This document shows positions 52,845 through 61,331 of a stretch of DNA of 64,000 bases, piece after piece (position 1 is the first letter of the stretch; each line of letters starts with the position of its first letter). A program made the position numbers and the translations under genes. Under the pieces are notes generated by a model, which worked only from the letters and a program-made list of their open reading frames with translations, did not search any database and was not told the DNA's origin. This DNA is from an uncultured Prevotella sp. (GTDB lineage: Bacteria > Bacteroidota > Bacteroidia > Bacteroidales > Bacteroidaceae). Location: assembly GCA_905196835.1 (NCBI GenBank), contig CAJJWN010000001.1, positions 1-64,000 of the forward strand, written 5' to 3'.

Positions 52845-53738
52845 ATGGAAAAGGACAACTATGAGCACCACATACTGCGCGAAATCACGCCTCTTTCAGA
52901 CAAAGACTGCTTCTACATCGTTGACCGTCACAAGACGGAATTCACCTACCCCATGCACTGCCATGCGGAATACGAGCTTAACTTCGTAGAACACGGCACG
53001 GGCCTGCGGCGCATCGTCGGCGACTCGGTGGAGACCGTAGGCGACTACGACCTTGTGCTGATAGCCACCACCGACCTCGAACATGTATGGGAGCAGGGCG
53101 ACTGCAAGTCGGACGACATTAGGGAAATAACCATCCAGTTCGCGCCGCATTTCTTCGACAGCCTCGTCAACACCAACCAGTTCGACCGCGTGAAGGTGAT
53201 GCTCGACAAGGCGCGCAACGGCCTCTGCTTCCCCGTGCAGGCGATAATGAAGATTTACTTCCTGCTCGACACCCTGCCCGAGGCCAAGGGCTTCTACGCC
53301 GTTACGCAGTTTCTCACGCTGCTCTACGAGCTGTCCTTCTTCACCGACGAGGCCCGCGAACTGTCCTCGTCGTCGTTCGCCAAGGTTAACCTCCAGGCCA
53401 ACAGCCGCCGCGTGCAGAAGGTACAGCAATACATCAGCGAGCACTACCAGGACGAAATACACCTTAACACGCTGGCCGACATGGTGAGCATGACGCCGGC
53501 CGCCTTCAGCCGCTTCTTCAAGCAGCGCACGGGCAGGAAGCTGTCTGACTACGTCATCGACATACGTCTCGGCCACGCGTCGCGCCTGCTGATAGACACC
53601 ACCATGTCGGTAGCCGAGATTTGCTACGAGTGCGGCTTCAACAACCTGTCTAACTTCAACCGCATATTCAAGCGCAAGAAAAACTGCTCGCCCACGGAGT
53701 TCCGCGAGACGTACTTCAAGAAGAAAGTGATTATCTGA
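52845..53738 (+). CDS. AraC family transcriptional regulator
   Basis: The 297-residue protein has an N-terminal cupin sensor domain (TEFTYPMHCHAEYELNFVEHG, about 24-44) and a C-terminal AraC double HTH (about 195-292: HLNTLADMVSMTPAAFSRFFKQRTG and VAEICYECGFNNLSNFNRIFKR). The start ATG 52845 is preferred; the frame extends 23 codons upstream. Given divergence from the alpha-galactosidase and closeness to the mannan operon, it probably regulates these genes in response to a sugar. Confidence 0.92.
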   Translation: MEKDNYEHHILREITPLSDKDCFYIVDRHKTEFTYPMHCHAEYELNFVEHGTGLRRIVGDSVETVGDYDLVLIATTDLEHVWEQGDCKSDDIREITIQFAPHFFDSLVNTNQFDRVKVMLDKARNGLCFPVQAIMKIYFLLDTLPEAKGFYAVTQFLTLLYELSFFTDEARELSSSSFAKVNLQANSRRVQKVQQYISEHYQDEIHLNTLADMVSMTPAAFSRFFKQRTGRKLSDYVIDIRLGHASRLLIDTTMSVAEICYECGFNNLSNFNRIFKRKKNCSPTEFRETYFKKKVII

Positions 53739-53746
53739 CAAAAGTG

Positions 53747-54003
53747 GGTCATCGACAGTTTGGGTGTACGAGCATTCCGTTAGTAATAAAAATAAGCGCA
53801 AATAGGACACCGCCCTTGTAGGGGCATAATTCATTATGCCCGTACGTTTCGTAAGAAACGTATTTCGCAGCCAAACGTCATCCATACGCTCTTTCATAGC
53901 GTTCGGGCATAATGAATTATGCCCCTACAAGGGCGGTGCCATTTTATGTGGCATGTCATGATGGATGAAAAATTATGATACACCTAAACTGCGGATGAAA
54001 CCC
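53747..54003. repeat. Inverted flanks around the palindrome between AraC and CE7 genes
   Basis: TCATCGACAGTTTGGGTGTA (53749-53768) and the inverted TACACCTAAACTGCGGATGA (53979-53998) form an imperfect inverted repeat around the 35-bp palindrome. The right copy is the conserved start of element copy 6. The arrangement suggests one composite unit of about 250 bp. Confidence 0.5.
53808..53938. repeat. 35-bp perfect inverted repeat, MITE-like
   Basis: Arms at 53808-53842 and 53904-53938 are exact complements (CACCGCCCTTGTAGGGGCAT to ...). The arm itself contains the palindrome GCATAATTCATTATGC. The 61-bp interior also has a CGTACGTTTC/GAAACGTA-type fold. It lies between convergent AraC and CE7 genes, in a position where it could also serve as a bidirectional terminator. 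Confidence 0.8.
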
Positions 54004-54114
54004 AATATGCGGCCTTTCGCATTCCAAAAGGCCGCATATTGCACGCTAAAAGGCCGTCTTTTACAAGCTAAAAGACGGCCTTTTGCAATGCGTTGAATGT
54101 CAAGGCGTTACGCC
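53979..54114 (+). repeat. Palindromic intergenic element, copy 6 (long form)
   Basis: It begins ACACCTAAACTGCGGATGA. The first hairpin is CAATATGC-GGCCTTT with AAAAGGCC-GCATATTG, the second AAAAGGCCGTCTTTT with AAAAGACGGCCTTTT. The end is TTGAATGTCAAGGCGTTAC. It ends 20 bp before the 3' end of the CE7 gene. Confidence 0.85.
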
Positions 54115-54133
54115 GGTAGCGTTCATGCGCCCG

Positions 54134-57100
54134 TTATTTCCTGATGTATTTTCTTCCGTTTACTATTACGATGCCCTTGTAGTCGTCGCCGACGCGCATC
54201 CCGGCGAGGTTGTAGGCAGGGCCGTCGGCGGCATCCTGCGCTTCGGTTGTCACCTCGTTGATGCCTGTCGGGATTTTAGTGCCGACGTAATTCTCGAAAA
54301 AATCCATGTACGTCTGCGTCCAGTCGCCCGGCGTGCCGTGGCCGAGGAAGGGGTTGATGATATATCGGTTGTCGGCCTTCTCGGCGTTCTGCAAGAGGTT
54401 GTAGGGCGCGATGTTGGTGTGCGCCGGGTCTGTTGTGTCTTGCAGGCTGAAGCTTGTTATTACGGGGCAGGTCACCCACTTGGCGAAGTTCATCGTGTCA
54501 AAGTACGAGTTGAAGGCGTCGCGCTCCTCGTCAGTCCAGCCCAAAGCATCCTGCGCATCAAGGAACTTCTGGCGCGGCCAGTTCACAATCCTCATGCCGT
54601 CGGTGAAGTCGGCGTGTCCCGTTATGCTCGGGGCGATGGCTCGGAAGGCCTGCGTCAGTCCGGCGGCTACGTATGTGAAGCATCCGCCTTGCGAGCCTCC
54701 GGCGGCAAAGATGGCGTCCTGGTCTACCTTGTCGCGGCTCTTCACGAAGTCAACGGCGCGCACACAGTCAAGATAAGCGTTGCGGTAGTAGTGCTTGCGC
54801 ATGTCTCCCCAGCCGTAAGAATAGAAGTCGTAGCCGTATTTGTCATCGCGGCAGAGCATCTGTCCGCGCGTAGAGAGGACAAACTCGCACCACTCCTTGT
54901 TGTCGTCTCCACCCATCGGCGCGGGCAGGGCGGACGTTCCGCCGTCGGTGCCCTGATACCTTATGACGGTAGGATAAGTGCCTGAGGCGGTCGGTTCGGC
55001 GTAATATCCCTTGATTGTCACAGGCTCTCCGCCCGCCTCGTCGGCCACGCTCTTCATCTCGACAAGGTACACCTTGCGTGCCGCCGTGCTGTATTCCGGC
55101 AGTTCGGTCATCTTCACGTCCATGCCTATTCCTGCCAGTTCGGCCTTCGCCTCGTCCCAATACGCCTTGAAGTCGGGCTGCGAATCGTCGGGCGAAACTA
55201 TGCCCGTAGGGTCATAGCCGATGTTGTATGAACACACGTCGTTGCCGTTCACCGACGCAATGAGCTGGTAGAAGCCCGGCTCCGTGAGGCCGGTCATTTC
55301 GAGGTCTACTGTCTTCGTCTCTCCGGCCGCCAGCGTAACGTCGGTTGAGTAAGTCTGGTATACGCTATGCGTGCCGGTCTCGTCGTCCACCATGTCGCGG
55401 TAGAGAGTTATTGTGTAGGGCACGGTCACGCTCTCAGTCTCAACGTTGGTCATGGTCATTGTCAGGTTCGGGGTCTCGTCTTTCTCCCAAGCCTTGATGT
55501 CGGCGTCGTCAATCTGCGGGATGACAAGATACTCCTTGGCAGGGTCTATGATGTCAACGCGCGTGGCGGTGTACCTGTTTCCGCCTATGCGCAGGCCGCT
55601 TTCTTTCAGTGCTGTGATGTTTGCGTCAGTCAAAGTGTACTCGTAGTAGTTGCCCTTCAGCGGCGAGACGTTGGTAAAACCGTCCAAAGACGTCCAGTTG
55701 GCCATGAGCCTACCCGTGGCAGACTCTACTCCAAGACCTGTTATGTAGACGCGGACCTTGTCGCCTGCCTTCATGTTTGAAGGCAGGTTTGATGCGCTTA
55801 TGAGTACAGAGTTATTGGTTTCTTCCTCCCAACTGACGACTTCTTCACCTGTCCAAACGGTAGTTGCGGCGTCGCCTTTCTCTACCTCTGACGGGTAGAC
55901 TTTGTGCCGGAGAACCACCGATGTGAACGTAATGCCTTGGCCTTTTACGATGAATCCGTTGGCCTTGAGCTCCGTTGCCATAGCTTCTGTTACGGGTATT
56001 ACGGCTTCGTAGGGCAGCGTTACGCCTGCGAGAGATATGCTTTCAGTGTCAACGAGTACGCCCCACGACTTGTCGTTGAGCATGAGTTGCGGTGAGCTTG
56101 ATGTCGGAGAGAGAGCCGATACGGTGACAACGATTTCATCGCCTGCTGCTATCAGTTGGCACTTTGACGCGTCGATGATTTGGTATCCCTCCCAGTTGTC
56201 GGTGCAAACCTGCTCCCCCGTGTAGAGGTTTATCGGCACAATGGTAGGCTCTGTGGGAACATCCGGGTCTTCAGTGCTCTTCAAATGAGCCTTGAAGAAG
56301 TCCATGTAGGCGTTGTACCAGTCGCCAGGCGTCTCGTGCTGGCACTCGGGGTTGACTACGTAATGCTTCTCTTCGGACTTGAAGTTGTTGTAAGGCGCGA
56401 AGTTGGTGTGCGGCGGACAGACAGGGTCTTGCAGTCCCATGGCCGACGTTACGGGGCAGGTTACGAGTGTGGCGAGGTTCTTCGTGTCGAAATAAGACAG
56501 GAACTTGTACATCTCATCGTCGCTCATCGAGAGCTTTTTCTGCATGTCACGGGCTACGTTTGCAGGCCAGGAGCCTACGCGGAAGTAGTCGGGGAAGTCG
56601 CCCATGAACTGTATCCTCGGCGCGATAGCGTTCAGACGGTCGTCGCCGAGGGCAGCTCCGGCAATGGCGAACGCGCCTCCCTGCGAGCCGCCGGTCATGA
56701 AGATGTTTTCTTTTTGCACCTTGCCCTTGGCGCAGTCAAGCTCGTTTGAAGCTATGACGAAGTCGATAGAGCGCACTACGTCCATGTATGCGCCGCGGTA
56801 ATAGTAGGTGTCCTTGTCGCCAAAGTTGTACGCAAACCATTCGTTTTCCTTGTAATCCTCGCCGTAGAAGGCGTTTTCGTCCTTGTACGGAGGGCGGTTG
56901 TTGACGAGCTGTCCGCGGTTGCTGATGTTCAGCTCTATCCATTCGGGGTTTCCGTTGGTGTCGGGCCAGTATATTTGCGACGCTCCGCCGCTGTCATATC
57001 CGTTCTGTGTGATTACCACTGGGTACGTACCTTCGGCCTTCGGCACGGCATAGTAGCCGCGTATGGTGACGGGGTTGCCGTCGCCGTTGCCGACGGATTG

Positions 57101-58339
57101 CATCTCGACAAAGTACACGTTGCGTGCGCCTGTTGACTTCTCAGCGTCAAGAGTGACCTTGGCGTTGATGTCAACGGCTGCGAGTTCGGCCTTGGCCTTT
57201 GCCCAGAAGTCGTTGAAGTCAGGCTGCATGTCGGGCTCGGAGACGATGGACGTAGGGTCGTAACCTATGTTGAAGTCGCGCACGAGGCCATAGTTTGCCT
57301 CAACGACGGCGTGGTAGAAGCCGGGCTTGAGCGTCAGGGGGAACGCTACGGTCTGCTCTCCGCCGCCTGGCACGGTTACTTCCTTGGTGTAAGAGTCAAC
57401 GTCTTCATAGGCGTCAGTGCGCAATCGGACGGTCACGCTGGTAGTCATTTCCTTGCTTTCGAGGCTTTGCAGGGTGACGCTGATTTGCGGTTGCTCGCCT
57501 GCTTCCCAGCATTTCACGGCGTCGGCGGCCAGCGTGCAGGTCATCGCGGGGATTTGTGCAGGGTCTATGAGGTCAACGCTCGTGAGGTTGAAGCCGATAC
57601 CTGACACGATGCAACCACCCTTCTGAAGCTCTGCGAGCATTGCGTCGGTAATGCCGAACTCGAAGTATGATGCCGTAAGCGGCACGTATTCGGCGGCGTC
57701 GGGCATGTCAACCCAACCGTCAGAATGTACCGCAGAGATGTGTCCTTGCGCTCCCATGGCAAGGTTGGAATAGTTGAAGCGCAGCTTCCAGCCCACCTGC
57801 GCGTCGGCGAAGGCCGATGCTTCGATTTGCTGCCAGCCGTTCTGCACACCCTCGCTCCAGTCTATCGCCTTGTTGCCCGCCCACACATTGTGTACGGGGT
57901 CGCCCTTTTCTCCGTCGGCAAGCTCAACCTCCTGTATCAGCTCTACACGCGTAAGCTTGGCTATTCCGTCGCCTTTGAACACCGCTCCGCCTTGCTGCAA
58001 CAATGCCAGGATTTCGTCTGTCGTGATTTCAAACCTTACATCGCCGGGCACGGGGTCTACGTGTACACCGTTTTCATAGCTGGGCATCGGGCTCCAATTG
58101 CTCTGGCAGAACATGACTTGCGGCCAACTGCCTTGCACCGTTTCTTCGACATGCACGGACACGACGTCGCCCACTTTCGCGCCGGCTCCCGTGAATTTTG
58201 AAGCCTCCACGGTAACCACGTCACTCCACGTCACGGCTTGCTCGCCCGTCCAGAGTGTCGTTGTAACTTCCTTTGTCGCCGCTTTCGTGCACAGTGTGCA
58301 TAGCAACGACAAGAGGGTAAATAGCATTTTTCGTTTCAT
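54134..58339 (-). CDS. Exported protein with two complete CE7 acetyl esterase domains
   Basis: The 1401-residue product has a signal peptide (MKRKMLFTLLSLLCTLCTKA). Two beta-type units (WTGEQAVTW near 30; VWAGNKAIDW near 150) are followed by CE7/AXE1 domain 1 (about 365-685) with GGSQGG (serine near 552), GLQDPVCPP and CQHETPGDW. Two more such units (LYTGEQ near 705; VWTGEEVVSW near 828) precede CE7 domain 2 (about 1046-1350) with GGSQGG (serine near 1215), SLQDTTDP and LGHGTPGDW. Both triads look intact. The tail YNLAGMRVGDDYKGIVIVNGRKYIRK resembles a Bacteroidetes secretion tail. Probably removes acetyl groups from plant polysaccharide; the substrate is not proven. Confidence 0.9.
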   Translation of the reverse strand: MKRKMLFTLLSLLCTLCTKAATKEVTTTLWTGEQAVTWSDVVTVEASKFTGAGAKVGDVVSVHVEETVQGSWPQVMFCQSNWSPMPSYENGVHVDPVPGDVRFEITTDEILALLQQGGAVFKGDGIAKLTRVELIQEVELADGEKGDPVHNVWAGNKAIDWSEGVQNGWQQIEASAFADAQVGWKLRFNYSNLAMGAQGHISAVHSDGWVDMPDAAEYVPLTASYFEFGITDAMLAELQKGGCIVSGIGFNLTSVDLIDPAQIPAMTCTLAADAVKCWEAGEQPQISVTLQSLESKEMTTSVTVRLRTDAYEDVDSYTKEVTVPGGGEQTVAFPLTLKPGFYHAVVEANYGLVRDFNIGYDPTSIVSEPDMQPDFNDFWAKAKAELAAVDINAKVTLDAEKSTGARNVYFVEMQSVGNGDGNPVTIRGYYAVPKAEGTYPVVITQNGYDSGGASQIYWPDTNGNPEWIELNISNRGQLVNNRPPYKDENAFYGEDYKENEWFAYNFGDKDTYYYRGAYMDVVRSIDFVIASNELDCAKGKVQKENIFMTGGSQGGAFAIAGAALGDDRLNAIAPRIQFMGDFPDYFRVGSWPANVARDMQKKLSMSDDEMYKFLSYFDTKNLATLVTCPVTSAMGLQDPVCPPHTNFAPYNNFKSEEKHYVVNPECQHETPGDWYNAYMDFFKAHLKSTEDPDVPTEPTIVPINLYTGEQVCTDNWEGYQIIDASKCQLIAAGDEIVVTVSALSPTSSSPQLMLNDKSWGVLVDTESISLAGVTLPYEAVIPVTEAMATELKANGFIVKGQGITFTSVVLRHKVYPSEVEKGDAATTVWTGEEVVSWEEETNNSVLISASNLPSNMKAGDKVRVYITGLGVESATGRLMANWTSLDGFTNVSPLKGNYYEYTLTDANITALKESGLRIGGNRYTATRVDIIDPAKEYLVIPQIDDADIKAWEKDETPNLTMTMTNVETESVTVPYTITLYRDMVDDETGTHSVYQTYSTDVTLAAGETKTVDLEMTGLTEPGFYQLIASVNGNDVCSYNIGYDPTGIVSPDDSQPDFKAYWDEAKAELAGIGMDVKMTELPEYSTAARKVYLVEMKSVADEAGGEPVTIKGYYAEPTASGTYPTVIRYQGTDGGTSALPAPMGGDDNKEWCEFVLSTRGQMLCRDDKYGYDFYSYGWGDMRKHYYRNAYLDCVRAVDFVKSRDKVDQDAIFAAGGSQGGCFTYVAAGLTQAFRAIAPSITGHADFTDGMRIVNWPRQKFLDAQDALGWTDEERDAFNSYFDTMNFAKWVTCPVITSFSLQDTTDPAHTNIAPYNLLQNAEKADNRYIINPFLGHGTPGDWTQTYMDFFENYVGTKIPTGINEVTTEAQDAADGPAYNLAGMRVGDDYKGIVIVNGRKYIRK

Positions 58340-58392
58340 AGTTGTTTATTTGTTTAGGTGATTGAAAATTGTCCAACGCAAGTTTACGGTTG

Positions 58393-58423
58393 CAAAATTA
58401 TTGCAAAAGCCGCCGGATGCAAA
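58393..58423 (-). promoter_or_regulatory. Promoter of the CE7 gene
   Basis: On the minus strand, TTTG (58420-58423) is followed after 19 bp by TAATTTTG (58393-58400), a good Bacteroidetes promoter 54 bp upstream of the ATG. Confidence 0.65.
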
Positions 58424-58536
58424 ATACTATTTTGTCGGTTAATGGTACTTTTCCCGTTTTCCGTGCAATCGTCGGGCGTTGAACGGGAACAGGCAGCAGG
58501 CCGTCTTTACGCCGGGGTGGTCGAGATGGTTTTCCA

Positions 58537-58648
58537 AGAGGCGGCCTTTCGCATTGCAAAAGGCCGCAAATCGCACGCTAAAAGGCCGTCTTTTAGCCTG
58601 CAAAAGACGGCCTTTTGCAAAGCATTGGATATCAAGGCGTTGCGCAGG
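58537..58648 (+). repeat. Palindromic intergenic element, copy 7
   Basis: The first arm is GAGGC-GGCCTTT, paired only in its core with AAAAGGCC-GCAAATC, so the outer flank is not complementary here. The second hairpin AAAAGGCCGTCTTTT with AAAAGACGGCCTTTT is intact; the end is CATTGGATATCAAGGCGTTGC. It lies between the divergent CE7 and GH26 promoters. Confidence 0.8.
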
Positions 58649-58811
58649 CGGCGTTTTCATGCCTTGCAAGGGATGGCTGAAAGGGGCGCAGCCGGTTGCG
58701 ATGTATATAATAAATAAGGTATAATGAGGCCTGTGTATGCGCATGTAGACCGCGCCGCAGGCATGTTTTCATCGAAATAAATGGAAAGTATTACTTTGTG
58801 ATAAAATTGTA

Positions 58812-58843
58812 TTTGTGATTGATTTCACAAGTTTGTAACTTTG
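58812..58843 (+). promoter_or_regulatory. Promoter of the mannanase operon
   Basis: TTTG at 58812-58815 and TAACTTTG at 58836-58843, 20 bp apart, fit the Bacteroidetes consensus. Transcription would start near 58850, leaving a 40-base leader before the ATG at 58892. AraC control is inferred. Confidence 0.75.
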
Positions 58844-58891
58844 CAAACGAAATTACCTTACAAGTGAAATTAACCGTTTAAACAATTTATA

Positions 58892-60049
58892 ATGAACCTG
58901 AAATCGAGAATAACGTTAGGCTTGTGCCTGCTGGCTACGGCTGCATGGCAGACCGGAGCGCACGCCGCAACGGGCGGAATGACCGCAGGCGGTGCGGACA
59001 AGGAGTGCAAACATACGCCGGAGGCCCGCGAAATGCTGTCCGTACTGCGGGCTTTGCCGGAGCAGGGCGTGTTCATGTTCGGCCACCACGACGACCCGAT
59101 GTATGGCATCGGATGGGTTGGCGACGAAGGACGGAGCGACGTGAAGAGCGTATGCGGCGACTACCCGTCGGTAATGTCGTTCGACCTCGGTCACTTGGAA
59201 CTGGGGCACGACAACAACCTTGACGGCGTACCGTTCGACAAGATACGCCGCGAAAGCGTGGCGCAGTACGAAAGGGGCGGCATGGTATCGTTCAGTTGGC
59301 ACGCCGACAATCCGCTTACGGGCAAGGACGCGTGGGGCGTTTCAGACTCCACCGCTGTGCGCTCGGTGCTCCCCGGAGGCGAAAACCATGCGAAGTTCAT
59401 CGCCTGGTTAGACCGCGTTGCCGACTTCCTCAACTCAATAAAGACTGCGGACGGCGTGAAGATACCCGTGATGTTCCGCCCGTGGCACGAGCATACGGGC
59501 AGCTGGTTCTGGTGGGGACAGGCGCTTTGCACCGATGATGAATACGACGCCCTTTGGCAAATGACGTACCAGCGGATGCGCGAGAAGGGCGCGACGCAGC
59601 TCATTTGGGCTTACTCTCCAGGCATAGAGCCGCGCGACGAGGCCGAATACCTGCGCCGCTGGCCGGGCGACGGCATCGTTGACGTTATCGGCGTAGACGC
59701 TTACCAATATGAAGACCGCGCGGCATATATAGAAAATCTTGACCGCTCGCTGCGCATAATGACCGCCGTAAGCAGAAGCCACGGCAAGCCGATGGCCGTA
59801 ACCGAAACGGGCTATGAGTCGGTGCCAGATGCCGAGTGGTGGACCAAGACGCTCATGCCGGTCATCGAGAAATATCCGATAAGCTACGTCTTGGTGTGGC
59901 GCAACGCGCACGACAAGCCCAAACACTTCTACGCCCCTTATCCCGGACACGCTTCGGCGCAGGACTTCCAGAAGTTCTACAACGACCGCCGCACGCTCTT
60001 CGCCAAGGACATGGAGACGGTGTTGAAAGGTAAAACGGTAAAAAAGTAA
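58892..60049 (+). CDS. GH26 beta-mannanase, exported
   Basis: The 385-residue enzyme has a signal peptide ending GAHAATG (about 26). The acid/base glutamate is E200 in FRPWHEHTGSWFWWG and the nucleophile E305 in AVTETGYES, both GH26 hallmarks. It releases mannobiose or oligomers from beta-1,4-mannan. It heads an operon with GH130, transporter and epimerase. The C-terminal KGKTVKK is encoded by a GGTAAAA simple-sequence tract. Confidence 0.93.
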   Translation: MNLKSRITLGLCLLATAAWQTGAHAATGGMTAGGADKECKHTPEAREMLSVLRALPEQGVFMFGHHDDPMYGIGWVGDEGRSDVKSVCGDYPSVMSFDLGHLELGHDNNLDGVPFDKIRRESVAQYERGGMVSFSWHADNPLTGKDAWGVSDSTAVRSVLPGGENHAKFIAWLDRVADFLNSIKTADGVKIPVMFRPWHEHTGSWFWWGQALCTDDEYDALWQMTYQRMREKGATQLIWAYSPGIEPRDEAEYLRRWPGDGIVDVIGVDAYQYEDRAAYIENLDRSLRIMTAVSRSHGKPMAVTETGYESVPDAEWWTKTLMPVIEKYPISYVLVWRNAHDKPKHFYAPYPGHASAQDFQKFYNDRRTLFAKDMETVLKGKTVKK

Positions 60050-60060
60050 AAAGGTAAAAC
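60014..60060 (+). repeat. GGTAAAA tract at the mannanase 3' end
   Basis: Five near-copies of GGTAAAA or GTAAAA span the last codons and stop of the GH26 gene. They encode the terminal lysine/valine residues. The same style occurs at the ispH end (39807-39941). Confidence 0.6.
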
Positions 60061-60070
60061 GACATATCAC

Positions 60071-61249
60071 ATGAAAAGCTTTGACGAAAAACTGAAAGAA
60101 CTGACGGCGCGCCACGAGGCGTTGCTCACCCGCAAGAACGAGCCTATGGACGAAGGCAACGGCGTGTTCACACGATACAAGTACCCTATAATCACCGCCG
60201 CGCACACGCCTTTGTTCTGGCGGTACGACCTTGACAGGCATTCCAACCCGTATCTGATGGAGCGCATCGGCATGAACGCCACGCTCAATTCGGGCGCAAT
60301 AAAGCTCGATGGAAAGTATCTGCTGGTAGTCCGCGTTGAGGGAGCCGACCGAAAGTCGTTCTTCGCGGTGGCCGAAAGCCCCAACGGAGTTGACAACTTC
60401 CGCTTTTGGGACTATCCCGTCACCATGCCGGATGACGTAATCCCCGCAACCAATATCTATGACATGCGCCTCACAAAGCATGAGGACGGCTGGATATACG
60501 GCATATTCTGCGCCGAAAGACATGACGACTCCGCCCCTGCCGGAGACCTCTCGGCCGCCACGGCGACCGCCGCCATTGCGCGCACCAAGGACTTGAAAAC
60601 GTGGCAACGACTGCCCGACCTAAAGACGAAGAGCCAGCAACGCAACGTTGTTCTGCACCCGGAGTTCGTCAACGGGAAGTACGCGCTCTACACAAGGCCG
60701 CAAGATGGCTTCATCGACACCGGCAGCGGCGGCGGCATAGGCTGGGCTTTGGTTGACGACATTGCCAACGCCGAGGTGACGGAAGAGAAAATAATAGACG
60801 CACGAAGCTACCATACCATCAAGGAAGTGAAGAACGGCGAGGGTCCCGCTCCAATCAAGACGCCTTACGGATGGCTGCATCTGGCACATGGAGTGCGCGG
60901 CTGCGCGGCCGGACTTCGTTATGTATTGTACATGTACATGACCGCACTCGACGACCCGACGCGCGTCATCGCCCGTCCCGGCGGTCACTTCATGGCTCCC
61001 GTCGGCATCGAACGCGTGGGCGATGTGTCTAACGTTCTCTTCTCAAACGGCTGGATAGCCGACGAGGACGGCACCGTCTACATCTATTACGCGTCGTCAG
61101 ACACACGTATGCACGTGGCCGTATCGACCATCGACCGCCTCGTAGACTACTGCATGAACACGCCCGAGGACGGACTGACAACAACCGCATCGGTGGAAAC
61201 TCTTAAGAAGTTGATAGACAGAAACATGAAGACAATGAAGAATTTATAA
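60071..61249 (+). CDS. GH130 4-O-beta-mannosyl-glucose phosphorylase
   Basis: The 392-residue five-bladed propeller enzyme of GH130 converts mannosyl-beta-1,4-glucose and phosphate to mannose-1-phosphate and glucose. The N-terminal motif [35 protein letters not shown] and the [13 protein letters not shown] loop are typical of the Mgp subgroup. No signal peptide is present, so it is cytosolic. It lies 21 bp after GH26 and next to transporter and epimerase, as in B. fragilis. Confidence 0.92.
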   Translation: MKSFDEKLKELTARHEALLTRKNEPMDEGNGVFTRYKYPIITAAHTPLFWRYDLDRHSNPYLMERIGMNATLNSGAIKLDGKYLLVVRVEGADRKSFFAVAESPNGVDNFRFWDYPVTMPDDVIPATNIYDMRLTKHEDGWIYGIFCAERHDDSAPAGDLSAATATAAIARTKDLKTWQRLPDLKTKSQQRNVVLHPEFVNGKYALYTRPQDGFIDTGSGGGIGWALVDDIANAEVTEEKIIDARSYHTIKEVKNGEGPAPIKTPYGWLHLAHGVRGCAAGLRYVLYMYMTALDDPTRVIARPGGHFMAPVGIERVGDVSNVLFSNGWIADEDGTVYIYYASSDTRMHVAVSTIDRLVDYCMNTPEDGLTTTASVETLKKLIDRNMKTMKNL

Positions 61250-61331
61250 TGAAAAATGAATAATATTGCTGCGCCATTGAGTGCAGAACAAGCGATTTTT
61301 CATTTTTCATTAATCATTATTCATTCAGCTT
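61250..61331. other. Short gap with AATGAAAAATG inverted words
   Basis: The word AATGAAAAATGAATAAT on the left is complementary to TTTTTCATTAATCATTATTCATT on the right, so the gap can fold. It may reduce read-through or stabilise mRNA ends inside the operon. Confidence 0.4.

Noticed and set aside
29614..58648. Regular repeats that could suggest a CRISPR array
   Set aside because: The copies are kilobases apart, longer than CRISPR repeats, without spacers or cas genes.
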